Shown: positions 24,424-33,475, counted from the stretch's first letter. The stretch: 64,000 bases of DNA from Muriiphilus sp048268845 (GCA_048268845.1 JBLWUQ010000009.1:1-64000); one strand, 5' to 3'. Notes: a model not told the origin generated them from the letters alone. Numbers and translations are program-made.

Positions 24424-24825
24424 ATGGCAAATGAACCCGATGATCGGAAATTCACCGCACCCACCGGCTTTCTTGCCAAGGCGCCGCTGAGCAACGCTGT
24501 CGAGGTCGGCGGCATGATCTTCATTTCAGGCCAGATCGGCATTGATGACACCGGAGCGGTCGTCGCGGGGGGCGTTGGCGAACAGACCCGCGCCTGCCTG
24601 CAAGGCATCAAGGATGTGCTCGAGACCATGGGCGCCGAGATGTCCGACGTCGTGCAGACGCGGATCTACATCACGGATTTCGCCGGCTATGACGACTACA
24701 ACCGCGTCTATCGCGAGTTCTTCTCGGACCCCTTCCCGACACGCGCCACGGTCGGGACACCGCAACTCGCGCTTGGGGCGGAGATCGAGATCGAGGCGAT
24801 CGCGGTCAGGCGTGCAAAGAACTAG
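24424..24825 (+). CDS. RidA family (YjgF/YER057c/UK114) deaminase
   Basis: This 133-residue protein has the family core: a MIFISGQIG strand, VVQTRIYITDF, and FPTRATVG, which contains the Arg that binds the substrate carboxylate, ending in IEIEAIAVRR. RidA hydrolyses reactive imine/enamine intermediates released by PLP enzymes to keto acids and ammonia. It directly precedes a class III PLP enzyme gene, which fits that role. I prefer the ATG at 24424 (AGGA nine bases upstream) to the ATG three codons earlier, whose AGGA is too close. Confidence 0.92.
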   Translation: MANEPDDRKFTAPTGFLAKAPLSNAVEVGGMIFISGQIGIDDTGAVVAGGVGEQTRACLQGIKDVLETMGAEMSDVVQTRIYITDFAGYDDYNRVYREFFSDPFPTRATVGTPQLALGAEIEIEAIAVRRAKN

Positions 24826-24922
24826 GCGAAGCGACATGGCGCAGGCTCCGCGATCGCGCGCCTGACGTTCGCCACACCAAGCCGCGGCGCGGCGATCCAG
24901 ACAAGTTCCCAGGGAGGACAAG

Positions 24923-26311
24923 ATGACTGACGCGAACGTTATGCAAGACACCCCTTCGGTCCCCGAAGTGCCGGATGCCTCGGCGATGTCCGAAACCGAA
25001 CTCCTCGCCCAGCTGCCGCCGCTCGAATGGGACTACGACACCGCCCTGCACGACCGCGAGGCCTATCTGTCGCCGGTTCTCAAGACGTTCCAGGCGACCA
25101 CCAAGCCGATCCTGCTGAAAAGCGGTCAGGGCCAGTATCTCTTTGACTCCGACGGCAACCGCTACATCGACACGGTGGCGATGAACCAGGCGATCAGCGC
25201 GGGGTATCGCAACCCCTATGTGATGGCGGCGGTCAAGCAGCAGCTCAGCGAAATGCAGCATTGCTCGACGATGTGGATGCATCCGGCACCTGCCTCGCTG
25301 GCCAAGGCCCTGATTGCCAAGATGCCCGCCGGCGACTGGGTCGTGCACTTCCTCAGCAGCGGCACCGAAGCGGTCGACCTTTCGATCATGATGGCGCGCA
25401 ACTACACGCAACGCCACACCGTCATGGGCCTGCGTTCTGCCTATCACGGCGGCGTCGGCGCAACGGCCAACGCCCTGACCTCGATCAGCCGCTTCCACCA
25501 CAAGATCCCCGCCACGTCCGGGATCATCCATGTCACCAACCCCGACCAGTATCGCGGCATCCACGGTGCCGGGGTCGAACCCTACCTGGCGGAGTTCAAG
25601 TCGAGCATCGCCTCCTCCACCAACGGCGAGATCGCGGCCTATATCTTCGAGCCGATCCAGGGCTATGGCGGTGTCATCCCGATGCCGACCGAATACCTGC
25701 AGAAGACCACCGAAATCGCGCGCAAACATGGCGGCGTGATCATCGCCGACGAGGTGCAGACCGCCGTCGGCCGCACCGGCGAGCACTTCTTCGGCTTCGT
25801 CAAGCACGGCATCGTCCCCGACATGGTTGTCATGGCCAAGGGCATCGGCAACGGGTTTCCCCTTTCCGCCGTGATCGTGCGCCGCGACATCGCCGAGGCG
25901 ATGACCGGCGGGACGTTCATGAGCACGATGGGCTCCAACCCGACCTGCTGCGCCGCCGGGCGCGGTGTGCTGGCGGCGCTCGACAGCGGCGGGCTTCAGG
26001 AGAACGCGCGGCGTGTCGGCGATCATGCTCTCAAGATGTTCCGCGAGTTGCAGAGCCGCCATGAAGTGATCGGCGACGTGCGCGGCGGCGGGCTGATGAT
26101 CGGCGTGGAACTGGTCAAGGACCGGGAGACCAAGGAACCGGCCTCGGAACTCGTGGCCAAGATCGCCGACGAGATCGCGGATTCGGTCATCGTGACCAAG
26201 GCGGGAATGTATGCCAACGTCTTGCGACTGGTGCCGCCGCTCTGCCTGACGGCCGACGATGCGACCGAAGTGATCGAGCGTCTGGATACGCTGCTGCACA
26301 AACTGGCCTGA
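24923..26311 (+). CDS. Class III PLP aminotransferase (AGXT2 / phospho-lyase group)
   Basis: This 462-residue fold-type I enzyme has DEVQTAVGRTGEHFFGF and MAKGIGNGFPLSAV, with the Schiff-base Lys at residue 306. The glyoxylate/beta-amino-acid transaminase group AGXT2 is the closest family I recognise by its motifs. Members include alanine–glyoxylate aminotransferase 2, 4-aminobutyrate transaminases and the ethanolamine-/hydroxylysine-phosphate phospho-lyases. Either a transaminase acting on an amine or amino acid, or a phospho-lyase acting after the neighbouring APH-type kinase, is possible. The gene sits between ridA and the acyl-CoA synthetase in a three-gene unit. Confidence 0.85.
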   Translation: MTDANVMQDTPSVPEVPDASAMSETELLAQLPPLEWDYDTALHDREAYLSPVLKTFQATTKPILLKSGQGQYLFDSDGNRYIDTVAMNQAISAGYRNPYVMAAVKQQLSEMQHCSTMWMHPAPASLAKALIAKMPAGDWVVHFLSSGTEAVDLSIMMARNYTQRHTVMGLRSAYHGGVGATANALTSISRFHHKIPATSGIIHVTNPDQYRGIHGAGVEPYLAEFKSSIASSTNGEIAAYIFEPIQGYGGVIPMPTEYLQKTTEIARKHGGVIIADEVQTAVGRTGEHFFGFVKHGIVPDMVVMAKGIGNGFPLSAVIVRRDIAEAMTGGTFMSTMGSNPTCCAAGRGVLAALDSGGLQENARRVGDHALKMFRELQSRHEVIGDVRGGGLMIGVELVKDRETKEPASELVAKIADEIADSVIVTKAGMYANVLRLVPPLCLTADDATEVIERLDTLLHKLA

Positions 26312-26335
26312 ACTGCGAACCGGAGGCTTGGGTAA

Positions 26336-27835
26336 ATGAACGTTGGGACTTTCCTGACCAAGGCGGCGCGCCTGCATCCGCTGCACGTCGCGGTGGTCCA
26401 TGGGTCCACCCAGATCCGGTATGACGAGCTCGACGCGCAGGCCGCCGCATTCGCGGATGGCCTGCGCCGCAAGGGATACCGGCAAGGCGACCGGGTCGCG
26501 CTGTTCATGCCCAACCGGGCCGAGCATTTCACCGCCCTGTTCGGTCTGTTCAAGGGCGGCTTCGTTGCCGTTCCGGTGAACGCCAAGCTGCACGCCTCGG
26601 AGCTTGCCTTCATCGTTGAGCATTCCGGCGCCCGTGCGGTCGTCGTCTCGGAGGCGTCGCGCGAGGTGGCTGAGGCGGCGCTGAAAACGTTGCCGTCGGT
26701 CGAGCGGATCGACGTCGATGCGACAGGCCCCGGCTCGTTCGCGGCCATCGTCGAGACCGGCACATCCTCCGGGTTCGAAGATGCCGAGGTCGACCCGAAC
26801 GATGTCGCATGGATATTCTACACCTCCGGCACCACCGGCCGCCCGAAGGGGGCGATGCTGTCGCACCGGAATCTCTGCGCCTGCACCATGAACGTGCTGG
26901 CGGATGTGTGCGATTTCCAGCCTGAAGACAACGTATTGCACGTCGCGCCCATGACCCACGGTTCGGGCCTCTACGCGCTTGCGTCCATCGCGCGCGGCTG
27001 CCGCAACATCGTCTACGCGCGCCGGTCCTTCGATGCCGACGACGTGCTCGATCTCGTGGCCCGCGACAGGATCACCATCATCGCCTTTCTTGCGCCGACC
27101 ATGATCCACATGCTTCTGGACGCGGCACCCGCGCGGGTTGTTCCGTCGCTTCGCCGCGTCATCTATGGCGGCGCGCCGATCGATCCGACGCTGCTCGAAG
27201 CGTCGATCGACCGGTTCGGGGCAATCTTCGCGCAGATCTACGGCCAGGGCGAGGCTCCGATGACGATCACCGGCCTGCGGCCGCAGGACCATCGCGGCAA
27301 GGCGCTGTCGTCTGCAGGCACCGTCCGCACCGATGTCGAGGTGCGTCTGGTGGATGACGACGGATCGGTGGTTGCGGACGGGTCTGAAGGCGAGATCTGC
27401 GTGCGCGGCGACGTTGTCATGCAAGGCTATTGGCAGGACAAGGCCGCCGACGACAAGGCGCTCAAGGACGGCTGGCTTCACACCGGCGATGTCGGGCGGT
27501 TCGAGGACGGGATGCTCTATCTTCTCTCGCGCCGAAACGACGTGATCATCTCGGGCGGCAGCAACATCTATCCGCGCGAGGTCGAGGATGTCCTGATGCT
27601 GCACCCGGCGGTCCGGGAAACCTGCGTCTTCGGCCTGCCTGACGACAAGTGGGGCGAGATCGTCGTCGCGGCCGTCGTCGCCTCGTCACCCGTGAGCGCG
27701 GAGGAGCTTCAGGCCTTCTGCCAGAGCCATATCGCGAGCTTCAAGAAGCCCAAGCGGATCGAGTTTCTCGATGACCTGCCCAAGAACGCCTATGGCAAGA
27801 TCGTCCGGCGGCAGATCAAGGAAGACCTGGCATAA
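26336..27835 (+). CDS. Acyl-CoA synthetase (AMP-forming, class I adenylate-forming)
   Basis: This 499-residue enzyme has the P-loop YTSGTTGRPKGAMLSH at about residues 162–177, the TGDVGRF motif and the C-terminal catalytic Lys488 in NAYGKIVRR. It activates a carboxylic acid to an acyl-AMP and then to acyl-CoA. It follows the PLP enzyme after 24 nt, so a keto or short-chain acid from that step is a likely substrate, but the chain length cannot be read. Together with the thiolase gene of this island, it suggests that the carbon skeleton enters CoA metabolism. Confidence 0.9.
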   Translation: MNVGTFLTKAARLHPLHVAVVHGSTQIRYDELDAQAAAFADGLRRKGYRQGDRVALFMPNRAEHFTALFGLFKGGFVAVPVNAKLHASELAFIVEHSGARAVVVSEASREVAEAALKTLPSVERIDVDATGPGSFAAIVETGTSSGFEDAEVDPNDVAWIFYTSGTTGRPKGAMLSHRNLCACTMNVLADVCDFQPEDNVLHVAPMTHGSGLYALASIARGCRNIVYARRSFDADDVLDLVARDRITIIAFLAPTMIHMLLDAAPARVVPSLRRVIYGGAPIDPTLLEASIDRFGAIFAQIYGQGEAPMTITGLRPQDHRGKALSSAGTVRTDVEVRLVDDDGSVVADGSEGEICVRGDVVMQGYWQDKAADDKALKDGWLHTGDVGRFEDGMLYLLSRRNDVIISGGSNIYPREVEDVLMLHPAVRETCVFGLPDDKWGEIVVAAVVASSPVSAEELQAFCQSHIASFKKPKRIEFLDDLPKNAYGKIVRRQIKEDLA

Positions 27836-27859
27836 TCGTGATGCGACGAAACGAACGGA

Positions 27860-27880
27860 CCCGGCCTCTTGCGGGCCGGG
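27860..27880. terminator. Hairpin between acyl-CoA synthetase and regulator genes
   Basis: A 7-bp stem CCCGGCC / GGCCGGG with a 7-base loop lies 24 nt after the acyl-CoA synthetase stop, in the gap between convergent genes. There is no clear T-run, so its terminator role is uncertain. Confidence 0.5.
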
Positions 27881-27913
27881 CCGTGATCGTCGCCCGGCGA
27901 TCTGGCGCAGGCA

Positions 27914-28732
27914 TCAGCCGCGCCCGCTGCGTCCCTTGGGCATCAGGTCTTCGAGGCTCTCGCGGCTGACCTTGATGTGATGCTCCATCGCCTTGGCGGC
28001 GCGATCCGGATCGCGCTCCTTGATCGCGGTGAAGATCTCCTCATGATGCTCGTTCGCGCTGTCTTCGAGCCGCGTGAACACCTTTCCGATCGGCAGGAAC
28101 ATCTCGGTGCGGCCATCTTCGACGGCCTGCATGATGAAGGGGTTGCCCGCGGCCTCGGCCACAACCAGGTGGAATTCGGAATCCAGCGACCGGAAACGCG
28201 CGATATTGGCGGTGATCGCCCGCAATTCGGGCGTCTCGCAAAGCTCGCCCATCGCCGTCAACGCCACCTCGAGCCGCTCGAGCTGCGACTCGCTGCGGCG
28301 GGTGGCGGCCAGGCGCGCCGCCATGCATTCGTTGGCGATGCGGTATTCGTAGATGCTGTTGAGCAGGCCCTGCTGCGCCTGCACATAGGTCTCGATCTCC
28401 TGCGGCTGCAAGCCGATCGGCCCCTTCACCATCAGCCCGCCGGTCGAGCCCCGCTTGACGAGGATCAGCCCCTCGCCCTCGAGCATCCGCATCGCCTCGC
28501 GGATCGTGGTCCGCGAGACCTGGAGCTGTTCGGCAAGGTCGCGCTCGGCAGGCAGCTTGTCGCCCGGCATGAAACGTCCGAGAAAGATCGCGCGTTTCAC
28601 CTGATCGACGACCAGCTCGTAGGTTGCGGCCGGCCGAATGCTACCGATCACGCCGCGGTATCTGCGCGTGTCGGCCTTGTGGTCGTCCTCGGATATGACC
28701 GAGGTGTCCGCGGTCGTCGTTTGCTCGTTCAA
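27914..28732 (-). CDS. GntR-family regulator, FadR/FCD subfamily
   Basis: This 272-residue protein has an N-terminal winged helix-turn-helix (about residues 35–100, with LPAERDLAEQLQVSRTTIREAMRMLEGEGLI) and an all-helical FCD effector domain from about 120 to 250 (segments ANIARFRSLDSEFHLVVAEAAG and HHEEIFTAIKERD). FCD regulators bind small acids or amines and usually repress local catabolic genes. It is encoded inside the island and a copy of the shared motif (site D) lies 54 nt upstream, which suggests autoregulation. It is the only DNA-binding protein in the island. Confidence 0.93.
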   Translation of the reverse strand: MNEQTTTADTSVISEDDHKADTRRYRGVIGSIRPAATYELVVDQVKRAIFLGRFMPGDKLPAERDLAEQLQVSRTTIREAMRMLEGEGLILVKRGSTGGLMVKGPIGLQPQEIETYVQAQQGLLNSIYEYRIANECMAARLAATRRSESQLERLEVALTAMGELCETPELRAITANIARFRSLDSEFHLVVAEAAGNPFIMQAVEDGRTEMFLPIGKVFTRLEDSANEHHEEIFTAIKERDPDRAAKAMEHHIKVSRESLEDLMPKGRSGRG

Positions 28733-28785
28733 GGAAGTCCCTCATCTGGCTGAAACAGTCGGAATTGGCGTCGGATCTCGGGATA

Positions 28786-28805
28786 TTGGTCTATTATATG
28801 GTTCT
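28786..28805. promoter_or_regulatory. Island operator-like site D (upstream of gntR)
   Basis: TTGGTCTATTATATGGTTCT carries the left half of the shared motif exactly, but the right half diverges; a near-direct repeat (TGGTCTATT / TGGTTCTATT) is present instead. It lies 54 nt before the regulator start in the divergent gap 28733–28993. Confidence 0.5.
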
Positions 28806-28890
28806 ATTGCGCAGTATCCAAGGGTTTTCCATGTCGCAGCCGGGTTTACCCGACGTTCCGGCTTCAAGGCCGATTGCGCCATGGATCGCA

Positions 28891-28910
28891 ATGGTCTATT
28901 TCTCGACCCA
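28891..28910. promoter_or_regulatory. Island operator-like site E (upstream of SDR 3)
   Basis: ATGGTCTATTTCTCGACCCA has the left half of the shared motif and a right half (GACCCATT) that pairs with AATGG(G)TC at its start. It ends 83 nt before the SDR 3 start. The rest of the 28733–28993 gap shows nothing else I can support. Confidence 0.5.
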
Positions 28911-28993
28911 TTAACACAGGAAACTCCGGTCCGTATCAGGCTCCTGCCCCGAGCAGAAAAGGATGCGCACCGCACCACCGGGAAGACATCTGG

Positions 28994-29758
28994 ATGACAG
29001 ATCGGTTCGAGGGAAAGATCGCCGTCGTGACGGGCGCCGGGGGCGGCATCGGGCTTGCCGTGGCTCAGGATCTGGCACGGCTGGGTGCGCGGGTCGAAGC
29101 GCTCGACGTCAAGGAGCCGCCGCTGGACGCGCTGGCGGGCGATGTCGGCTTCACCCGGATGGACCTGCGCGATGACGCCGCGGTTGCGGCGACGGTCGCC
29201 GCCATCGGCGGGCGGCATGGACGGATCGACCATCTGGTCAACTGCGCCGGCGTCTGCCTGTTCGACCGCGACGGCTCGGTGCTGGAGGCGCAGTCATCGG
29301 TTCTCGACCTGACCTTCGACGTCAACCTCAACGGCATGATTCGCATGGTGCGCGCAACAGTGCCGTTCATGCGCGCGGCGGGAGGCGGCGCGATGGTTCA
29401 CGTCGCCAGCGTCGTGGCGCTCCGCAACATGGAGAACATCCAGGCCGGTGGGCCCGCGGACGCCTACCAGATGTCCAAGGCGGCAGTGGTCTCGCTGTCA
29501 CGCTCGCTGGCGATGCAACTGGCGCCCGACAATATCCGCTCGAACACGGTCTGCCCCGGCTCCATCGCAACCCCGATGACGGCGGAAATCTATGCCGAGC
29601 AGGCGCGCGCCGACGCCATGAAGGCGCGCACCCCGGCGGGGCGGCTGGGCACGCCGGAAGACGTGGCAGCCGCGGTTTCATTCCTGCTGTCGGACCGCGC
29701 CGGGTTCATCACCGGGGTCGATCTGCCGGTGGATGGCGGCCTGCTGGCCAAGCTCTGA
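28994..29758 (+). CDS. SDR family oxidoreductase 3
   Basis: This 254-residue classical SDR has TGAGGGIG near residue 14, an NCAG motif and catalytic Tyr158 and Lys162 in YQMSK. The Asp after the second strand (ALDVKE) favours NAD(H). Together with the thiolase gene that converges on it, a 3-hydroxyacyl-CoA or hydroxy-acid dehydrogenase role is possible, but not shown by the sequence. The gene is transcribed alone, away from the GntR gene, with operator-like site E in its promoter region. Confidence 0.9.
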   Translation: MTDRFEGKIAVVTGAGGGIGLAVAQDLARLGARVEALDVKEPPLDALAGDVGFTRMDLRDDAAVAATVAAIGGRHGRIDHLVNCAGVCLFDRDGSVLEAQSSVLDLTFDVNLNGMIRMVRATVPFMRAAGGGAMVHVASVVALRNMENIQAGGPADAYQMSKAAVVSLSRSLAMQLAPDNIRSNTVCPGSIATPMTAEIYAEQARADAMKARTPAGRLGTPEDVAAAVSFLLSDRAGFITGVDLPVDGGLLAKL

Positions 29759-29784
29759 TCGCGACCCATGACCGGCCGCCAGAC

Positions 29785-30951
29785 CTATTTGATCCTTTCG
29801 AGGATCGAGACGTAGTTGGCGACGACGACTCCGCCCATGTTGAAGATGCCGGCCAGGGTCGCGTCCCTGACCTGCATGCCGCCGGCTTCGCCCGTCAGTT
29901 GCATCGACGACAGCACATGCATCGAAACGCCGGTGGCCCCGATCGGATGGCCCTTGGACTTCAGCCCGCCCGAGGGGTTGACCGGCAGGCGGCCGTCCTT
30001 GGCGGTCTGGCCTTCCAGCGCGACCTTGCCGCCTTCGCCTGGCCGGGCCAGACCCATCGCCTCGTATTCGATAAGCTCGGCAATGGTGAAGCAATCGTGG
30101 GTCTCGACGAAGGACAGATCGTCCATCGCCAGGGCAGCGTTCGCCAGCGCGCGCGACCAGGCTTCGCGGCAGCCGTCGAACAGCAGGATGTCGCGCTTGG
30201 ACATCGGCAGGAAGTCCTGCACATGCTCGTTGGCGCGAAACGCGATGGCGCGGCGCATGCCCAGGGCGGTCGTGGTGTCGGCCATCACCAGTGCCGCCGC
30301 ACCGTCCGAGACCAGCGAGCAATCGGTGCGTTTGAGCGGACCGGCAACGTAGGGGTTCCGGTCGCTCTCGTTGCGGCAGAAATCGAAACCCAGATCCTTG
30401 CGGATTTGGGCATAGGGGTTCTCAACGCCGTTGCGGTGGTTTTTCGCGGCAATGCTGGCCAGCGCATCCGACTGGTCGCCGTGGCGCTGGAAATAGGCCT
30501 CTGCGATCCGCCCGAACACCCCGGAAAATCCCGCCGGGGTGTCGCCGTCTTCCGGCAGATAGGATGCCTTGAGAAGGTTTCGCCCCACATCCGCGGACGG
30601 TGCCGTGGTCATCTGCTCGACGCCGACCACCAGAACCACCCGCGCGGCTTTGGCGTCGATGGCACGAATGCCCTGCCGCACGGCGGCCGACCCGGTCGCG
30701 CAGGCGTTCTCGACCCGCGTGGCAGGCGTGAAACGCAGGCGGTCGTCGGCCTGAAGCACCAGGCTGGCGGTGAAGTCCTGTTCCGAGAACCCGGCGTTGA
30801 AGTGGCCCAGGATGATCTCGTCGACATCCTGCGGGCCGATACCGGCGTGCTCGATTGCCTCGGTCGCGACCCGGACGATCAGGCTTTCGACCGTTTCATC
30901 CGGCAGTTTCCCGAACGGCGTATGGGCCCAGCCCACGATACAGGCAGTCAT
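29785..30951 (-). CDS. Thiolase family protein (acetyl-CoA C-acyltransferase / SCPx-like)
   Basis: The predicted 388-residue thiolase has the nucleophile Cys84 in ENACATGSAA, a HDCFTIAE motif in place of the second-half NEAF loop, and the catalytic His in GGLKSKGHPIGATG. NEAF replaced by HDCF is typical of the SCP2/SCPx-type thiolases. The family cleaves 3-oxoacyl-CoA to a shortened acyl-CoA and acetyl-CoA; some members do not cleave. I chose the ATG at 30951 with AGGGAAG eight bases upstream. It is the last gene of the eight-gene leftward operon. Confidence 0.85.
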   Translation of the reverse strand: MTACIVGWAHTPFGKLPDETVESLIVRVATEAIEHAGIGPQDVDEIILGHFNAGFSEQDFTASLVLQADDRLRFTPATRVENACATGSAAVRQGIRAIDAKAARVVLVVGVEQMTTAPSADVGRNLLKASYLPEDGDTPAGFSGVFGRIAEAYFQRHGDQSDALASIAAKNHRNGVENPYAQIRKDLGFDFCRNESDRNPYVAGPLKRTDCSLVSDGAAALVMADTTTALGMRRAIAFRANEHVQDFLPMSKRDILLFDGCREAWSRALANAALAMDDLSFVETHDCFTIAELIEYEAMGLARPGEGGKVALEGQTAKDGRLPVNPSGGLKSKGHPIGATGVSMHVLSSMQLTGEAGGMQVRDATLAGIFNMGGVVVANYVSILERIK

Positions 30952-31013
30952 GGTGGTCTTCCCTTTCATTCCGGCATGGCGCATCCGGTTCAGTCCGGCG
31001 CGCGCAACTGCCG

Positions 31014-32378
31014 TCAGCTTGTCTCGAAATGCCGCGACAGCTCGTAGCTGGTGACTTCGCGGGCCAGCCAGTCGGTCCAATGCTTGAGCTCTGCCCGCCG
31101 CGACGCGGCGTAGTGCTCGACAAAGGTGTCCCCGAAATAGTCGCGGCAGGCAGCGGAGGCCGCGAAAATCTCGGTCGCCTCGCCGAGGTTGTCGGCCAGT
31201 TGCGGAAAGTTGCCCGAGGTCAGCGCATTTCCCTTGGCGGCCTCCTGCGGGACGAGATCGTTGACGATGCCGTGATGGCCACCCGCCAGCATGGCCGCCA
31301 GCGAAAGATAGGGATTGGCATCGGCACCGGGCACGCGGTGCTCGATGCGGTAGGCCTTCGGATCGGGAAAGGTTATCACCCGCAACGCCGCGCCGCGGTT
31401 GTCATGGCCCCAGGAGACGTTCTCGGGGCACCAGGCCTCGACGTCGAACCGGCGGAAGGAATTGACGAAGGGCCGGAAGATGACGCCGAAGTCCTGAAGC
31501 GTTGCCAGCATTCCGGCCATGTACTTGTGGGCGACCGGAGAGAAATCGCCGCTGTCGGCCTGCCGGAACGCGTTTTCGCCGTCCTTCCAGATGCTCTGGT
31601 GGACATGGCCGCCGCAACCGGAATCCCCCATCCTCCACTTCGCCATGAAGGTCGGAACCAGCCCGCGTTCCGCGCACAGCTCGCGGAAATAGGTCTTGGC
31701 GCGAACCGCGTTGTCCGCCGCCGCCAGCGGCTCGGCCGGGGCGAGCGCGAACTCCACCGCGCCAAGCCCAAGCTCGGTGTGGAACACCTCGACGGTGATG
31801 CCGATGCTGCGCATCCTGCGGATGAACTCCGCGCCCAGCTCGCGCGCTTCGTCGGACTGTGTCAGCCGATAGGCATTGTGCATCCGGCCCACCGATACGA
31901 GGTCGTGGTGCCGGCCGGCCTCCATCACCTCGCGGTCGGCGTGAAACACGAAGGCTTCGAACTCGACGCCGAAAACCGGGGTATAGCCAGTCTCGGCAAA
32001 ACGCTCCGCCACGCTGCGCAGGACGTTGCGCGGTGCCAGCGGAAAGGGCGATCCGTCCGGATAGGTCACATCATAGATCACCGCGGCCATGCCCTGCCGC
32101 CATGGCAGTTCGATGGCGGTGCCCAGATCCGGCACGCCGAAGACATCGGGAAACCCGTTCTCGTGCGAGCTGTGCTTTGACGCCCAGACGTCATCCACGG
32201 GCGTCATCTGATACAGGACCGTGCAGATCGCGCTTTTCGACTGCCCGGCCACCTTCTTTGCCGACACGAACTTGCCACGCAGAGCACCGTTGAGATCGGG
32301 CACTTCCATTTGCACCAGATCGACATCGCCTCTCTGCATCGCCTCGATGGCGGTCTGGCTGGTGCTGGCAGTTTCCAT
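31014..32378 (-). CDS. Glutamine-synthetase-like amide ligase (gamma-glutamylation type)
   Basis: The 454-residue protein covers the whole GS fold: an N-terminal beta-grasp part (DLVQMEVPDLNGALRGKFV) and the catalytic domain with FGVEFEAFVF (metal-ligand Glu pair), GDSGCGGHVHQSIW (His loop for ATP/metal) and HRVPGADANPYLSLAAM (Glu/Arg substrate site). Sequences of this group (PuuA, GlnT, TdnQ, IpuC) join glutamate to an amine instead of ammonia. I used the ATG at 32378; the upstream part of the frame is not GS-like. Its location with an importer and, elsewhere in the island, a class I GATase supports gamma-glutamylation of an amine. The amine is unknown. Confidence 0.85.
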   Translation of the reverse strand: METASTSQTAIEAMQRGDVDLVQMEVPDLNGALRGKFVSAKKVAGQSKSAICTVLYQMTPVDDVWASKHSSHENGFPDVFGVPDLGTAIELPWRQGMAAVIYDVTYPDGSPFPLAPRNVLRSVAERFAETGYTPVFGVEFEAFVFHADREVMEAGRHHDLVSVGRMHNAYRLTQSDEARELGAEFIRRMRSIGITVEVFHTELGLGAVEFALAPAEPLAAADNAVRAKTYFRELCAERGLVPTFMAKWRMGDSGCGGHVHQSIWKDGENAFRQADSGDFSPVAHKYMAGMLATLQDFGVIFRPFVNSFRRFDVEAWCPENVSWGHDNRGAALRVITFPDPKAYRIEHRVPGADANPYLSLAAMLAGGHHGIVNDLVPQEAAKGNALTSGNFPQLADNLGEATEIFAASAACRDYFGDTFVEHYAASRRAELKHWTDWLAREVTSYELSRHFETS

Positions 32379-32407
32379 GTGTTCGTCCCCTCTTGGCATG
32401 ATGGGTT

Positions 32408-33475
32408 TCAGCCTCCCTGTTCTTCGGCCCGTTGTGCCTTGCCGCCCAGACGCGCCGGTTTCACCGCACCCACCCGGCGATAGACCTCGTCCGGCACGAG
32501 CGACGGGTGTTTGTAGACATACCAGGTGCACTTGGCCCCGGACCGCGCGGCGGGCCAGACCGGGGGCTCGACGACACGGGTCGGGTAGCCGAAGCGCGCG
32601 ATCGGCATCCGCTCGTTGAGCTGGCAGCAATGCACGCAATAGAGGCAGATCCCCGTCTTGTTCCATGACCAGTCATGCGGCTCCTGCGTCACACCGAAGC
32701 CATAGGGTGCCTCGGTGCGCGGGCCGGTTCCGGTGTCCGGATCGTCGCGCAGGGTTCGCCCGCCCGACCCGCAGGGATCGAAGCGGATCGCCCAGCGATC
32801 CTCCTCCTCGATCACCTCGAGGTCGCCCATGCGCCCCGGCCCGGTCAGATGCCCGCGCATCCCTTCCAGCGCGTAGTGCATCAGCAAATCGAAGCTGCGC
32901 GGCCAGGGGTGGTTGTCGAGATCGTAGCGAACGTAATAGTCGTACATCGGCTGCATCAACATGTCCCACAACGGGCCGACGATGGCCTCGCCCAGATGCC
33001 GGGACGCGGCATCGATCCAGCCATAGACCGCGTCGCACAGCCGGTCATGGGTGTCGCGCCAGGTCGTGCGGGCGCCGTCGAGCATCGCCAGCGCCTCCGC
33101 GCCCGCACCTGCTTCGGCGCGGCGCGCGAAATCCTCGATCTGCGTCCTGTAGCTGGCCCATCCGGCGTCGCCGTCAAAGGGCGTGCCATCGGGTAGCGTC
33201 AGGAGCCCGGCCAGCCGCGCGGTTTCGGCGGCGATCACGTCGGGGGCCACACCGCGCTCGGCCATGAACGCGGGGATCGTTTGCGACCATTCGGAGAACA
33301 GTTCATAGGCTTCCAGAGCTTCCTGAACGGTATAGCGGGCCAGCTCGGCCGCCTCTGCCCCGCGCCCATCGTGCAGCGCGCGGGCGGCGAGGCTGTAGGT
33401 CGAGGCCGCGTGGTCGGCGTAGCTGCCGGCACGAACCCTGGCGCCTATCGCGTCGTGATGCACAAGCGCGGCCAT
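32408..33475 (-). CDS. Unassigned protein with FDPCGSGGR and CLYCVHCC motifs
   Basis: I do not recognise this 355-residue protein. It has no signal peptide or membrane helix. Residues 1–215 are mostly helical, with aromatic-rich segments (PMYDYYVRYDLDNHPWPRSFD). The C-terminal 130 residues are Cys/His-rich: Cys235 in FDPCGSGGR, then Cys277, Cys280, Cys283 and Cys284 with His282 in CLYCVHCC, and Cys316 before YVYKHP. This could bind a metal or Fe–S cluster, or contain a catalytic cysteine. The gene overlaps the permease gene by one base and precedes the GS-like gene by 29 nt, so it is part of the same operon and probably acts on the imported compound or its glutamyl derivative. Confidence 0.75.
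   Translation of the reverse strand: MAALVHHDAIGARVRAGSYADHAASTYSLAARALHDGRGAEAAELARYTVQEALEAYELFSEWSQTIPAFMAERGVAPDVIAAETARLAGLLTLPDGTPFDGDAGWASYRTQIEDFARRAEAGAGAEALAMLDGARTTWRDTHDRLCDAVYGWIDAASRHLGEAIVGPLWDMLMQPMYDYYVRYDLDNHPWPRSFDLLMHYALEGMRGHLTGPGRMGDLEVIEEEDRWAIRFDPCGSGGRTLRDDPDTGTGPRTEAPYGFGVTQEPHDWSWNKTGICLYCVHCCQLNERMPIARFGYPTRVVEPPVWPAARSGAKCTWYVYKHPSLVPDEVYRRVGAVKPARLGGKAQRAEEQGG

Noticed and set aside
24806..27604. 932-residue open frame on the minus strand opposite the aminotransferase and acyl-CoA synthetase genes
   Set aside because: It is His/Arg/Val-rich with no domain features and lies opposite genes with clear catalytic motifs; long antisense frames are expected in G+C-rich DNA.
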